Below, piece by piece: positions 17,704-27,225 of a stretch of DNA of 64,000 bases (positions are counted from its first letter, which is position 1; each line of letters begins with the position of its first letter). This stretch comes from Clostridiales bacterium. GTDB lineage: Bacteria > Bacillota > Clostridia > Christensenellales > CAG-138. Location: NCBI GenBank assembly GCA_012517905.1, contig JAAYUE010000030.1:1-64000 (forward strand), given 5' to 3'. Position numbers and translations under genes: made by a program. The notes beneath the pieces were generated by a model. It worked only from the letters and a program-made list of their open reading frames with translations. It was not told where the DNA came from and did not search any database.

Positions 17704-18720
17704 CTACTCGCTTTTTTCCAGACACTCCTTTTGAAAACACACCACTGCCTTTTTCTGCTTATGGCGGCGGCGGTATTCGGAGACCGTAATCCCATCCGTT
17801 TTCTTCAAGAGTTCCTGAAGGCTGCTTGCATAGGAAAGCCCGACGAGTTCCGCCGTGCGCTCTATCGAATAATCGGTTTCCGCAAGATAGTGCTTTGCGA
17901 CATTGAGCCGGTGTGTGGCCAGTATTTTCGAGAAAGTGGTCCCGTAATAGGATTTTAGCACGCGGTTGATGTGTCGATAGGAAATGTTCATCGCCTGCGC
18001 GGCGGTCTCGAGGGTGATGTTCTCGCCGTAATGGTCCCAGATGTACTCGACGATTGCGACCGCTTTGTTCTTGGGGAAAGTGATCTCCTTCATCTCCGCC
18101 GGCAGCGGACGGGAGTTGTTCTGAAGAGCGGTGATCAGCAGGCTGTAAAGCATGTTTCTCATCCGGAGAAAGGTGTCCAGATGATTTTTCTTGAGGTCGT
18201 CGCAGATGATGTTCAGTGAACTGATGAAATTGTTTTTGTCCGTTCGCACCCAGTACTTCTGTATGGCGACCGACTCCATGATCGCATCGACTTCATAGTG
18301 TTCCACAGGATTGATGTCATGAAACCCCTTGTAGCTGCAGGGGCTCAGATCGAAGACGATCTGAATGTACTTTTGCTCCAGCCCCGGCTGATAAGCGGAT
18401 GCGTGGCTGACGTGACGGTTGATCATGCAGATGTCGCCGGCGGACAGGGAGACTTCCTCCCCGTCGATCAGCAAGACCATTTCGCCGTCGATGACGTAAT
18501 AGAGTTTGTAAAACTCGCTGGAATGGAGGAACTCCATATTTTTGTTTTCGTGGTACGCAAATTCATAAATCTGCACCTGCATTTCATTACAGTTCATCGT
18601 AATGGAGCAATTTTTCAGCAGATTTAAGAGGGAGTAATCTACGGTTGAGCTGGGTTCGTAATGAACGCCCGGACGCGGGAAATACTTTTCGGACTGCGTC
18701 TGTACCGGCTTTCTTGCCAT
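17704..18720 (-). CDS. AraC family transcriptional regulator
   Basis: N-terminal cupin sensor; C-terminal two-HTH domain (ITLETAAQAMNISYRHINRVLKSYYGTTFSKILATHRLNVAKHYLAETDYSIERTAELVGL). Confidence 0.9.
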   Translation of the reverse strand: MARKPVQTQSEKYFPRPGVHYEPSSTVDYSLLNLLKNCSITMNCNEMQVQIYEFAYHENKNMEFLHSSEFYKLYYVIDGEMVLLIDGEEVSLSAGDICMINRHVSHASAYQPGLEQKYIQIVFDLSPCSYKGFHDINPVEHYEVDAIMESVAIQKYWVRTDKNNFISSLNIICDDLKKNHLDTFLRMRNMLYSLLITALQNNSRPLPAEMKEITFPKNKAVAIVEYIWDHYGENITLETAAQAMNISYRHINRVLKSYYGTTFSKILATHRLNVAKHYLAETDYSIERTAELVGLSYASSLQELLKKTDGITVSEYRRRHKQKKAVVCFQKECLEKSE

Positions 18721-18757
18721 AATGGATACCTCCTTTCTCCAATGTTACTTTGAACCG

Positions 18758-18786
18758 ATTATAACATGTGTAATTTTTAAATTCAA
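18758..18786 (-). promoter_or_regulatory. Putative sigma-A promoter of the AraC regulator gene
   Basis: Minus strand TTGAAT-N17-TATAAT, about 40 nt upstream of the start codon, in the 109-bp divergent intergenic region. Confidence 0.6.
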
Positions 18787-18829
18787 TGAACGGCAAAAGC
18801 CGTGCTGGAAACGAAACGAGGGAGACGAA

Positions 18830-19837
18830 ATGAAACAAGTATGGTATGCGGCAAAGGACACAATCGAAGTCCGCGACGTACCGGAACCGACCCCGGGATA
18901 CGGGGAAATCAAAGTGAAGGTGGCATACGCGGCCCTTTGCGCCACCGACATCCACATGGTAACCATGGGCATCCTCGGCGCGAAGCCGCCGAGACCGCTC
19001 GGCCACGAAGCGTCCGGCGTTGTCGCGGAGCTTGGGCCGTTCACGGAATCCTCCGGCCTCAAAGTCGGAGACAAGGTGGTTGTGAACACGCGCGGGCAAT
19101 GCGGCATGTGCGTCGAGTGCAAGAGCGGGCGCGGGCAGTATTGCCTGAACGCCAAGCCGCCGGCCGCGTTTGCCGAATATCTGACCATCCACGCCAGCGC
19201 CGTCTATAAAGTCCCGGACGATGCGGATCTGAAGCATTATGCGTTGATCGAACCCATGGCGTGCTGCATCCGCGCCATGGACCTGGCCGCCATCCGCCAT
19301 GGCGAGACGGTTTTGCTCTCCGGCTGCGGAGGCATCGGCATGATCCTGCTCAATATGATCCTGCTGTCCGGCGCGGCGAGCATCACGGTCAGCGAACCGG
19401 TCGCCGGCAAGCGGGAGACCGCGCTCGCGATGGGCGCGCAATACGCGATCGATCCGCTGAAAGAGGATTTTGTCGAAAAGGCAATGGAGATTACGAACGG
19501 ACAGGGATTCGACCACATCTTCGAGGCCTCGGGCGTGGCGTCCACGGCGGTTCCCTGCACAAAGGCAATTGCGAAGTGCGGCAAAATCACCTATTTCGCG
19601 GTGTTTTCGCCGTCGTTTGAAATGCCGCTGAACCTGTATGAGCTCTATCGGCGGGAAGCGTCCGTGCAGACCGTGTTCTCTTCCCCCAGCATCTTTCCGC
19701 GGGCGATTCGGCTGATGCCCCGCACCCAGATGGACAAGGTCGTCGGCGCGGTCGTTCCGCTGGCAAATGCGCTGGACGCGTTCGATCTGTTTCGAAAATC
19801 GATTTATCCCAAAATTATTTTGGAATGCCAGCCATGA
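18830..19837 (+). CDS. Zn-dependent MDR dehydrogenase
   Basis: GHEASGVVAELG, CGMCVECKSGRGQYC, LSGCGGIGMILLNMI; start placed at MKQVWYAAKD after GGAGA RBS. Confidence 0.87.
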   Translation: MKQVWYAAKDTIEVRDVPEPTPGYGEIKVKVAYAALCATDIHMVTMGILGAKPPRPLGHEASGVVAELGPFTESSGLKVGDKVVVNTRGQCGMCVECKSGRGQYCLNAKPPAAFAEYLTIHASAVYKVPDDADLKHYALIEPMACCIRAMDLAAIRHGETVLLSGCGGIGMILLNMILLSGAASITVSEPVAGKRETALAMGAQYAIDPLKEDFVEKAMEITNGQGFDHIFEASGVASTAVPCTKAIAKCGKITYFAVFSPSFEMPLNLYELYRREASVQTVFSSPSIFPRAIRLMPRTQMDKVVGAVVPLANALDAFDLFRKSIYPKIILECQP

Positions 19838-19872
19838 GCAATGGCATAATATAAAAAAGGAGAGATTCAAAA

Positions 19873-21342
19873 ATGAAAGCGCTTACAAAAAACTATGGAC
19901 ACCTGGCAATCGCAATTCTGATTTTTCTCTTGGTTTCGCTGCTCATTCCTACGGTCAATGGGTTGACATCCGGCGGGGCGGCAGTCATCGGCATCTTTGT
20001 CGCGGCTGTCTACATGTGGATAACAATCGGCGTTGGCTGGCCCAGTTTCCTGGTCATTACCGGGCTGTGTTTCGTCGCCGGCACGTTTACCGGGGTCGAA
20101 ATCTTCGCAAACTCCTTCGGTTCCTTCATGATGCCCCTGATGATCGCGGTTTTGATCCTGAACGACGCGCTCAATCAGGTCGGTATCACCAAACGCATCG
20201 CAACATGGTTTATCACGAGAAAAGCCGTGAAAAACCGCCCGTGGGTCTTCATCGGCATGTTCATTCTCGCCGGCATCGTTCTGGAAATGTTCATGGAACT
20301 GATTCCTCCGATCATCATCATGCTGGCCATCTGCGACTCCATCTGCAGCGATCTTGGCTATGAACGGGACGACAGCTTCCCCAAAGCGCTCCGCATGGGC
20401 ATTTTATGGACGTCCGTCGTGGCCTACGGCTCCTCGCCGATAGCGCACAGCATCGTTGTGATCATCCTCAACAACATCGAAAAAGCCACCGGCATTGCAA
20501 TTTCTTACCTGCAGTATCTCGGCGTCGGCATTCCGTTCGTTCTGCTGTTCTTCGGCGCAACGATGCTCGTTCTGAAGTTTATCGTGCGTCCCGACGTCTC
20601 GAAGTTCGTGCACTACGATCTCGAAAAAGTGCAGGGCGAAACCAAACCGCTCGGACTTCGCGGAAAGCTGGTCGTCGCAATTTTCGCTCTGGTTGTGTTC
20701 CTCTGGATCTTCCCCAACTTCGGCGGTTACATCTCGTTCCTTGCGCCCGTTGCGAATTTCTTTAAGAGCTTTGCCGGCGCGCTTCCCGCCATCCCCCCGA
20801 TGATTGGCATTGTGCTTCTCAGCCTCATCCATGCGGAAGGAAAGCCGCTCATCAACTTCAGCGAATCGCTCAACAGGATCAACTGGTCCGCAATCCTGTT
20901 TACTGTATGTATCGTGTTGCTGGGATACTGCTTCACCAGCGCGAACACCGGGATTACGCCGTTCCTCCAGAGTATGTTCGCCCCGCTGAGCAGCATGCTT
21001 TCGCCCTTTGGAATCGTCGCGGTCGCTCTGGTCATCTGCCTCGCGCTGACGAACTTCATGTCGAACCTTCTGTCGTCCCAGCTCGTGTTCGCCGCGTTCC
21101 TGCCGGTGCTGATCGGCATGGTCGGCCCCAGCAGCGCTCTCGTTCTGGTGATGGGCGTCGGCGTCGGCCTGATGGCGAACACCGCATTCCTGACCCCTTC
21201 CGCAAACCCCGGCGCGCCGATTATCTTCAGCCAGGGATTGCCTGTTAAGGAAGGGTTGAAGTACGGCTGGATCATGATGCTGATCGGCTACGCGCTGATG
21301 ATGATCGTGGCCTACCCGCTCGCTTCGTGGATCCTTGGATAA
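19873..21342 (+). CDS. SLC13/DASS-like (dicarboxylate/sulfate) permease
   Basis: Polytopic 489-aa protein; SSPIAHS and NFMSNLLSSQLVFAAFLPVL re-entrant-like motifs. Confidence 0.75.
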   Translation: MKALTKNYGHLAIAILIFLLVSLLIPTVNGLTSGGAAVIGIFVAAVYMWITIGVGWPSFLVITGLCFVAGTFTGVEIFANSFGSFMMPLMIAVLILNDALNQVGITKRIATWFITRKAVKNRPWVFIGMFILAGIVLEMFMELIPPIIIMLAICDSICSDLGYERDDSFPKALRMGILWTSVVAYGSSPIAHSIVVIILNNIEKATGIAISYLQYLGVGIPFVLLFFGATMLVLKFIVRPDVSKFVHYDLEKVQGETKPLGLRGKLVVAIFALVVFLWIFPNFGGYISFLAPVANFFKSFAGALPAIPPMIGIVLLSLIHAEGKPLINFSESLNRINWSAILFTVCIVLLGYCFTSANTGITPFLQSMFAPLSSMLSPFGIVAVALVICLALTNFMSNLLSSQLVFAAFLPVLIGMVGPSSALVLVMGVGVGLMANTAFLTPSANPGAPIIFSQGLPVKEGLKYGWIMMLIGYALMMIVAYPLASWILG

Positions 21343-21390
21343 CCCTTGAAAAGACGGATGAATATAAACTGACTGGAAAGGATGGTTATA

Positions 21391-22299
21391 ATGGAGAAAG
21401 TATATGAGGGGAATCTGGTCGAGATTTATAAAGTGACGCCCGAGATCTATTTCCGCAAGGCGGATCTGCCGACGCGCGGCATGTGCAACAGCATTCTGAT
21501 CGTCGGAGAAAACAGCGTCGGCGTCGTAGACCCTTCCACGCCGGAAGCGGCGCTGGAAATCCTGCAGGAGATCAAGGCGCTGTTCGATAAGCCGCTGCGC
21601 TACGTTTTCATCACACATCACCATGCGGATCATTCGCTGGGACTGCGGGAGTATAAGGACCTCGATCTCACCGTCTTTTGTTCGCATCGCTGCACAAAAG
21701 AGATCGTCGGCCTGATCGGCCCGAAATCGGTGGTGGTCGGCGTGCGCGGCATATCCTATGTGCTGGCGGACGGCGTAAAGGTCGAAGTGCGGCCGCTGGA
21801 GGATACCTGCCATTCGCACTATGATACGTTCATTCGCTTCCCGGAGCAGAAGATGATCTGCACAGGCGACGCCGTTGCCAATTATCCGGAGATGTATCTC
21901 CACCAGTCGAACATTGAGCGCTGGATCGCAACCCTTCGGGAGTATGAAACTGTGAATGACGCCTGGATTCTGCCGGGGCATGGCGACGTGCTGCCATATT
22001 CCAGAATGAAGGAAACCGCCGACTATCTCGAGCTGGTGCTGAAGCTTGCCGAGGAGTGCGCTCTGCGCACGCCGGCCGGGCCGACGCCGCCGCATATTGC
22101 GCTCGTGCGCAAACTCATGGGCGGAGATCCCCGCGGACTGTACCTGGACATCGGCGCCGAAGAAATCAATAAATACGTCGCCGATTTCCTGAGTCAGGAT
22201 ACGCCGGAGGTCAACGAGCTCAAGGAGAAGGCGCATGGCGACGCCACGCGGGTGCTCCGCACCGCGCTGCGCAGGCTCCGCGCAAACAGGCAAAACTAG
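21391..22299 (+). CDS. MBL-fold metallo-hydrolase
   Basis: ITHHHADHSLG (HxHxDH), CTGDAV, LPGHGDV. Confidence 0.88.
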   Translation: MEKVYEGNLVEIYKVTPEIYFRKADLPTRGMCNSILIVGENSVGVVDPSTPEAALEILQEIKALFDKPLRYVFITHHHADHSLGLREYKDLDLTVFCSHRCTKEIVGLIGPKSVVVGVRGISYVLADGVKVEVRPLEDTCHSHYDTFIRFPEQKMICTGDAVANYPEMYLHQSNIERWIATLREYETVNDAWILPGHGDVLPYSRMKETADYLELVLKLAEECALRTPAGPTPPHIALVRKLMGGDPRGLYLDIGAEEINKYVADFLSQDTPEVNELKEKAHGDATRVLRTALRRLRANRQN

Positions 22300-22301
22300 C
22301 C

Positions 22302-22760
22302 ATGCGCGCGGAAGGAAAACAGTCCCAAATCACGGGATACAGCCATGTTGGCGTCACCGTTTCGAATCTGGAGCGCTCCGCCGCGTTTTACTGCGATTTG
22401 CTGGGGTTGAAGGAACTCCGCCGCCGCGTCTTTTCCGAGGCGTTTGTGGCGGAGAGGAACGACCTCTATCAACTGGAAAAAAACATGGCAAATACGGTAA
22501 CGCTTTGCACGGCGGAAGGACTGGAACTGCTCACGCTGTTTGAGTGGGCGGAACAGAGGCAGGCCGAACCGGTCGTATGGAACCGCCCGGGCATCTCGCA
22601 CATCGCGTTCAAAGTCGGCGATGTCGATGCGGTTTATGAGCGGTTGCGCGCTGCCGGGGCCAACATCCGCACACCCGTTCGGACGCTCCCGAGCGGGATT
22701 CGCCTGATGGTTGTGCATGATCCGGATGGCACCCTGATCGAACTGGCGGAACAGGATTGA
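22302..22760 (+). CDS. VOC (glyoxalase/dioxygenase superfamily) protein
   Basis: GYSHVGVTVSNLERSAAFYCDLLGL...HIAFKVGDVDAVYERLRAAG...VVHDPDGTLIELAEQD. Confidence 0.88.
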   Translation: MRAEGKQSQITGYSHVGVTVSNLERSAAFYCDLLGLKELRRRVFSEAFVAERNDLYQLEKNMANTVTLCTAEGLELLTLFEWAEQRQAEPVVWNRPGISHIAFKVGDVDAVYERLRAAGANIRTPVRTLPSGIRLMVVHDPDGTLIELAEQD

Positions 22761-22789
22761 TCGTCCAAACATCACAGGAGGTTTTGGAA

Positions 22790-23524
22790 ATGAAACTTTA
22801 CTTGCTATACTGCGGAAAACTCGACCTGCCCAGCAAGCAGGGAAACATCACGCCGCTGCCCGGCGAAGACGGCCCGATCAGCGTGCCCTGCTGGGCATAT
22901 CTGGTCGAGCACGAAAAAGGCCTGGTGCTGATCGACTGCGGGCAGCACAACACCGCGGTCGCCAAGGTGCGGGAAGAGGACCGAATTGTGAATCGTCTGG
23001 CCGAACTTGGCTACACGCCGGACGACGTAAAGTTCGTGGTGCTGACGCACATGCACATCGATCATGCGGCGGATATGGAACTCTTTCCGAATTCCACGTT
23101 CGTTGTGCGGCGGGAAGAGCTGCGGCAAGCTTGGTGGCCGGACGTCTGCGATTTCTTGTACAAGTATGACGACTATAAGAACACAAGGAATTTCCGCTAC
23201 TGCCAGCTCGAGCCGGAAGAGACGTTCGATCTGTTCATGGATGGCACGATCCGCCTGATCGACACGATGGGCCATACGTCCGGACATCAGTCCGTCCTCC
23301 TGAAATTGCCCAACACCGGCGACGTCGCGATTTGCGGCGACGCGGGCGCGCTGAAGGAGAGCCTTGACCGGCTGTCGCCCGCGCCGACATGCCCCAACAA
23401 ACGAAAGGCGATCCATTCGCTTGTCAAGCTGCGGCATCTGCGGGATATCGGGTTCCAAATGATCTACTCGCACGATACGCAGCAGGAAAAAGAGCTGAAA
23501 CGCAGCCCGGAATACTACGACTGA
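22790..23524 (+). CDS. N-acyl-homoserine-lactonase-like MBL-fold hydrolase
   Basis: LTHMHIDHAADM (HxHxDH), IDTMGHTSGHQS, CGDAG; start at MKLYLLYCG. Confidence 0.85.
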   Translation: MKLYLLYCGKLDLPSKQGNITPLPGEDGPISVPCWAYLVEHEKGLVLIDCGQHNTAVAKVREEDRIVNRLAELGYTPDDVKFVVLTHMHIDHAADMELFPNSTFVVRREELRQAWWPDVCDFLYKYDDYKNTRNFRYCQLEPEETFDLFMDGTIRLIDTMGHTSGHQSVLLKLPNTGDVAICGDAGALKESLDRLSPAPTCPNKRKAIHSLVKLRHLRDIGFQMIYSHDTQQEKELKRSPEYYD

Positions 23525-23610
23525 TGCGGGAGGAAGGCTTCCTGCCGAAGCCGAACCGCCGCAAAAGCATCCGCTAATCTGCCCGAAGCATAGGATGCTT
23601 CAACCGAATC

Positions 23611-23646
23611 ACAATCCCCATGTGGGCTGGCCCACATGGGGATTGT
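23611..23646 (+). terminator. Stem-loop downstream of the MBL-fold gene (terminator-like)
   Basis: Perfect 16-bp stem acaatccccatgtggg-ctgg-cccacatggggattgt; poor T-tract. Confidence 0.6.
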
Positions 23647-24163
23647 TGCATTGAATATATAATAGGAAGAAATTGGTAAAAACGTCAACGGCAGCTCATA
23701 GCAAGGGCTTGTCGTTCAAACGCGACTTCGAAGCATCGCGTGGATAACTCCGACCGCTCGAATACGGTGAAACGATAGGGAGACAAGAATCCACGAGGCG
23801 GTCAAACAACGTAAAATGAAAGTAATTTGACTTGTATTTCAAGTGACGTTGTTGTCTCACCCGGATTGAAGAAAATGGTTTTTGGGAGGCAATCTTGTTA
23901 TTGCGAATTAGGATTGGGAGAGCATAGCGCAACGAGCGAAGGAATAAACGAATTTATATTTAACAGTTGAGCATCATGATGCAATACAAACGCCCGAAAT
24001 CAAAGAAACGACAGGTCATATGGAACCGAGACGAACGCCTAAGAACAGTAAATTTCTGTTTAAAGTAGTAATGGTTTTGAATATCAATCGGGTGTTTTTC
24101 GGCAATCCATAGTCTCCATCTAGGACATGCAGCGCTTCATGACGATATCGATCGACATACAGT

Positions 24164-24943
24164 TTATTCGCCTTCCGCGGCGGCTTTTCGCGGATGGATT
24201 TCGATGTGGCAATGCTCCCTTTGGATATAGTGCTTGTTGCAAACCGCGGGCGCGGTGTCGTCCGGCAGAAAGATATCCTCGCGAATCAGCATGACCTCTT
24301 TGCTGGGGGACATCACGTACTTTCCGGAGATGAAGTTGCCGACCGAGGTGGACGTCACCGATATGCGCGAGTGGTCCGCGCGCGTGTACACCGCGCTCTC
24401 GAGCGTGGGCAGAATGGTCGCGGGCTGGTTGAGCTTGATGTCCAGCGGTGCGAGCGCTTCGACGGGAACCAGCGTCAGCGTGTAGGCGACGATCGTTCCG
24501 CTGCTGCGATACCAGCGATCGACGGCGATCATCACGGCGGATTCGCGCTGGAAGAGCTCGTTGTTCTGCTCGTTGGGCACTTCGATGCGGAACTCCGTTT
24601 CGACATGATCGATCGTTACGTCGCAGCACTGATAGACGGGATGTCCGAGATAGTCGAGCGACCGGTGCGGTTTAGCGCCCTGCCGGATCACGTAGTTACC
24701 CTTTCCGTGGTACTTCTGAATCAAGCCGTCTTCCTGCAGAAGCTCGAGTGCCTGCCGCAACGTCATGCGGCTGACACCGAGCTGGGCTGCGAGTTTGGGC
24801 TCGGAGGGCAGCCAGGAATCGCCGGGAAACGTTCCGTTGAGCATCATCTTCAGAAGCTGCTCGTATACGCGCACATACGTCAGGTTTTTTTCCTGCGTCA
24901 AGTGGCGTAGATCGATTGTGTTTTTCTCGCTGGCGTCCTGCAT
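24164..24943 (-). CDS. GntR family regulator with UTRA effector domain
   Basis: wHTH (WLPSEPKLAAQLGVSRMTLRQALELLQEDGLIQKYHGKGNYV) followed by UTRA-like domain. Confidence 0.88.
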   Translation of the reverse strand: MQDASEKNTIDLRHLTQEKNLTYVRVYEQLLKMMLNGTFPGDSWLPSEPKLAAQLGVSRMTLRQALELLQEDGLIQKYHGKGNYVIRQGAKPHRSLDYLGHPVYQCCDVTIDHVETEFRIEVPNEQNNELFQRESAVMIAVDRWYRSSGTIVAYTLTLVPVEALAPLDIKLNQPATILPTLESAVYTRADHSRISVTSTSVGNFISGKYVMSPSKEVMLIREDIFLPDDTAPAVCNKHYIQREHCHIEIHPRKAAAEGE

Positions 24944-25022
24944 AAATCCTCGGCTTGTGTGTGGTATTTATATCAATCGTAAATTGTTTTTTGCTAAATT
25001 GCAAGGCGAAATCTTGAAGAAG

Positions 25023-25802
25023 TCACGCTTGTTTGCGCTGCTCGAAACGGTAGATGGTCTCCAGCACGATGCGGATTTCGCGTTCCCAGGCTTCCGCGAG
25101 TTTGACGTTTTTCTCGGTGTAGATGACCTCCGCGTTGGTCAGGTTTCCGCTCGTGCCGCAGATGCAGGCCGTGCGTACGCCGCGCAGATGTCCGATGGTG
25201 TAGAGCGCGGAGGACTCCATCTCGATATTCATGATCTTGAGCTTGCGGAGCTGGTCGAGAAACTCCGGCGTTTCGCCGTAAAACGCGTCGTCGCTGGAAT
25301 TGATGCCGACGAACACCGCCTCGCCCGTGGGCCGGCACATTTCGCGCGCCGTCTCGATGAGCTGCCAGGTGAGCTCAAAATCCGGCACGGCGGGGAACGA
25401 TTCTGGAACGTAAAACCGCGAGGTACCCTCGTTTTTCATCGCCGCGCGGCTGATCATCAAATCGCCGATGCGAATGCGTGGATCGAGCGCCGCGCTGCTG
25501 CCGATGCGGATCAGCGCCGTGGCCCCGATGTTGATGAGTTCTTCGGCGGCGATGGCGGCGGAAGGACAGCCCATACCGGTGGAGGTCACGCTGACCTTCA
25601 CGCCCTTGTAATAGCCGGTAAAGGTCCGGTGCTCGCGGTTGTTGGCCATGAGCTTCGCGTCGTCGAGATATGCCGCGACGATATCGCTTCGCGCGGGATC
25701 GCCGGGCAGGAGGACGTATTCTCCGATGTCGCCCGGGGAGAGCGCGATGTGGTACTGTTTTTGCCCTTTTGTGATTTCGCTCTTGTTGAGGATTTCGCTC
25801 AT
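25023..25802 (-). CDS. Nucleoside phosphorylase (uridine/purine nucleoside phosphorylase family)
   Basis: LLPGDPARSD, SVTSTGMGCPSAAIAAEELI, IRIGSSAAL, MESSALYTIG. Confidence 0.87.
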   Translation of the reverse strand: MSEILNKSEITKGQKQYHIALSPGDIGEYVLLPGDPARSDIVAAYLDDAKLMANNREHRTFTGYYKGVKVSVTSTGMGCPSAAIAAEELINIGATALIRIGSSAALDPRIRIGDLMISRAAMKNEGTSRFYVPESFPAVPDFELTWQLIETAREMCRPTGEAVFVGINSSDDAFYGETPEFLDQLRKLKIMNIEMESSALYTIGHLRGVRTACICGTSGNLTNAEVIYTEKNVKLAEAWEREIRIVLETIYRFEQRKQA

Positions 25803-25878
25803 GTTTGTGTTCGCTCCTTTTTGTTCGGTTTCTTGATCAACCGTTTATGATGAAATAGACGGCGCGCTTGTTGGCGCG

Positions 25879-27213
25879 CTACTGTACTTGACTGTGCCGG
25901 ACCAGATATTCGGAGGCTTCCTGCGCTTCTTTTCGTACTGCGTCGCAGTCCATGGTCAGGATGGTTCGGTCTTTCATCACCCAGTTGCCGTCAACGGCCA
26001 TGTCCGACACGTCCGCCCCGCAGGCGGCGTATGCAACGGCGGAATAGAGGTTACTCAGCGAGCTTCGGTGCAGCGGGCAGAGACGCGGGCTTTCGGTGTC
26101 CAGCGCGATGAAATCCGCGCGTTTTCCCGCCTCCAGACTGCCGATCTGCCGCTCCAGATCGAGCGCGCGTGCGCCCTCGATGGTGCAAAGGCGCACCATC
26201 TCCCGCGCGGGAAACAGGGTCGGGTCGCCTTCCGCCTGCTTCTGGATGAGCGCGCCGGTGCGAAGATCCCGCAGCAGATCCATGCTGTTGTTGCTCTGCG
26301 CGCCGTCTGTGCCGATGGAAACCTGAATGCCGTGTTCTCGCAGTGTTCGATAGGGCATGATCCCGGAGACGAGTTTGAGATTGCTCACGGGATTGTAGGA
26401 GGCATGCACGCCGCGCCGGGCGTAGATGCGCATATCCCGCTCGTCCAGATGGATACTGTGCGCGGCGAGCACGCGGTTTTCCAGCACGCCGAGCCCCTCG
26501 AGCCACTGCGTCGGCGTCTTGCCGTAGCGCGCGCGGATCTGATCGTTTTCATCCTGCGTTTCGGAGATGTGCGTATGCAGCAGCACGTCGTGCTTTCTGC
26601 AAAAATCTGCAACGCGCCCGAACAGCTCCGGTCCGACGCTGTATGGAGCATGGGGACCGAGGCACGGATAGACGCGCGTCTCTTCCTCGCGCCCGAGCCA
26701 GCGCTCCACAAATGCGGTTGCCGCGCCGAAAGTGTCGTCCGTCTCAACGGACGGCTTTTCAAACACCGTTGCGGCGAGCAGGCAGCGAAGCCCGCTTGCG
26801 CTCGCGACGGGCGCGATTGCCTCCGCATAGTAAAACTGGTCGGCATAGGTGGTGATTCCGCCGGAGATATACTCCATGCAGGACAGCGCGGTCGCCGCCC
26901 TGGCGCGTTCTGCGCTGAGATGCGCCTCCATGGGCCACATCGCCTTGTTCAGCCAGTCCATCAGGCGAAGGTCGTCCGCCTGGTTTTTAAACAGCGAGGA
27001 ATGCGAGTGCGTGTGCGTGTTGACGAGCCCCGGCAGCACGAGCTTTCCGCCCATGTCCGCCACATCGCCCTCGAGCGGGAGCTCCGCTTCGCTTCCGATG
27101 CGGAGGATACGGCCGTTTTGAACGGTCATGCGCCCGCGCGCAAAGAACGTGTCCGCTTCGTCCACGGTCAGGATCGTACAGTTGGTCAGCGTATAGGTGC
27201 CAAGAGATTGCAT
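25879..27213 (-). CDS. Amidohydrolase, MTA/SAH/adenosine-type deaminase family
   Basis: LVNTHTHSHSSLFKNQADDLRLMDWLNKAMWPMEAHL; HTHISET, AHSIHLD, IGTDGAQSNNSMDLL. Confidence 0.85.
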   Translation of the reverse strand: MQSLGTYTLTNCTILTVDEADTFFARGRMTVQNGRILRIGSEAELPLEGDVADMGGKLVLPGLVNTHTHSHSSLFKNQADDLRLMDWLNKAMWPMEAHLSAERARAATALSCMEYISGGITTYADQFYYAEAIAPVASASGLRCLLAATVFEKPSVETDDTFGAATAFVERWLGREEETRVYPCLGPHAPYSVGPELFGRVADFCRKHDVLLHTHISETQDENDQIRARYGKTPTQWLEGLGVLENRVLAAHSIHLDERDMRIYARRGVHASYNPVSNLKLVSGIMPYRTLREHGIQVSIGTDGAQSNNSMDLLRDLRTGALIQKQAEGDPTLFPAREMVRLCTIEGARALDLERQIGSLEAGKRADFIALDTESPRLCPLHRSSLSNLYSAVAYAACGADVSDMAVDGNWVMKDRTILTMDCDAVRKEAQEASEYLVRHSQVQ

Positions 27214-27225
27214 GGCTGCGCCTCC

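Noticed and set aside
20404-22293. 629-aa minus-strand ORF
   Set aside because: Antisense to the SLC13-like permease and MBL hydrolase; no recognisable domain, His/Arg-rich.
23696-23932. 78-aa minus-strand ORF in the AT-rich island
   Set aside because: No RBS, no recognisable domain; more likely non-coding or relic DNA.
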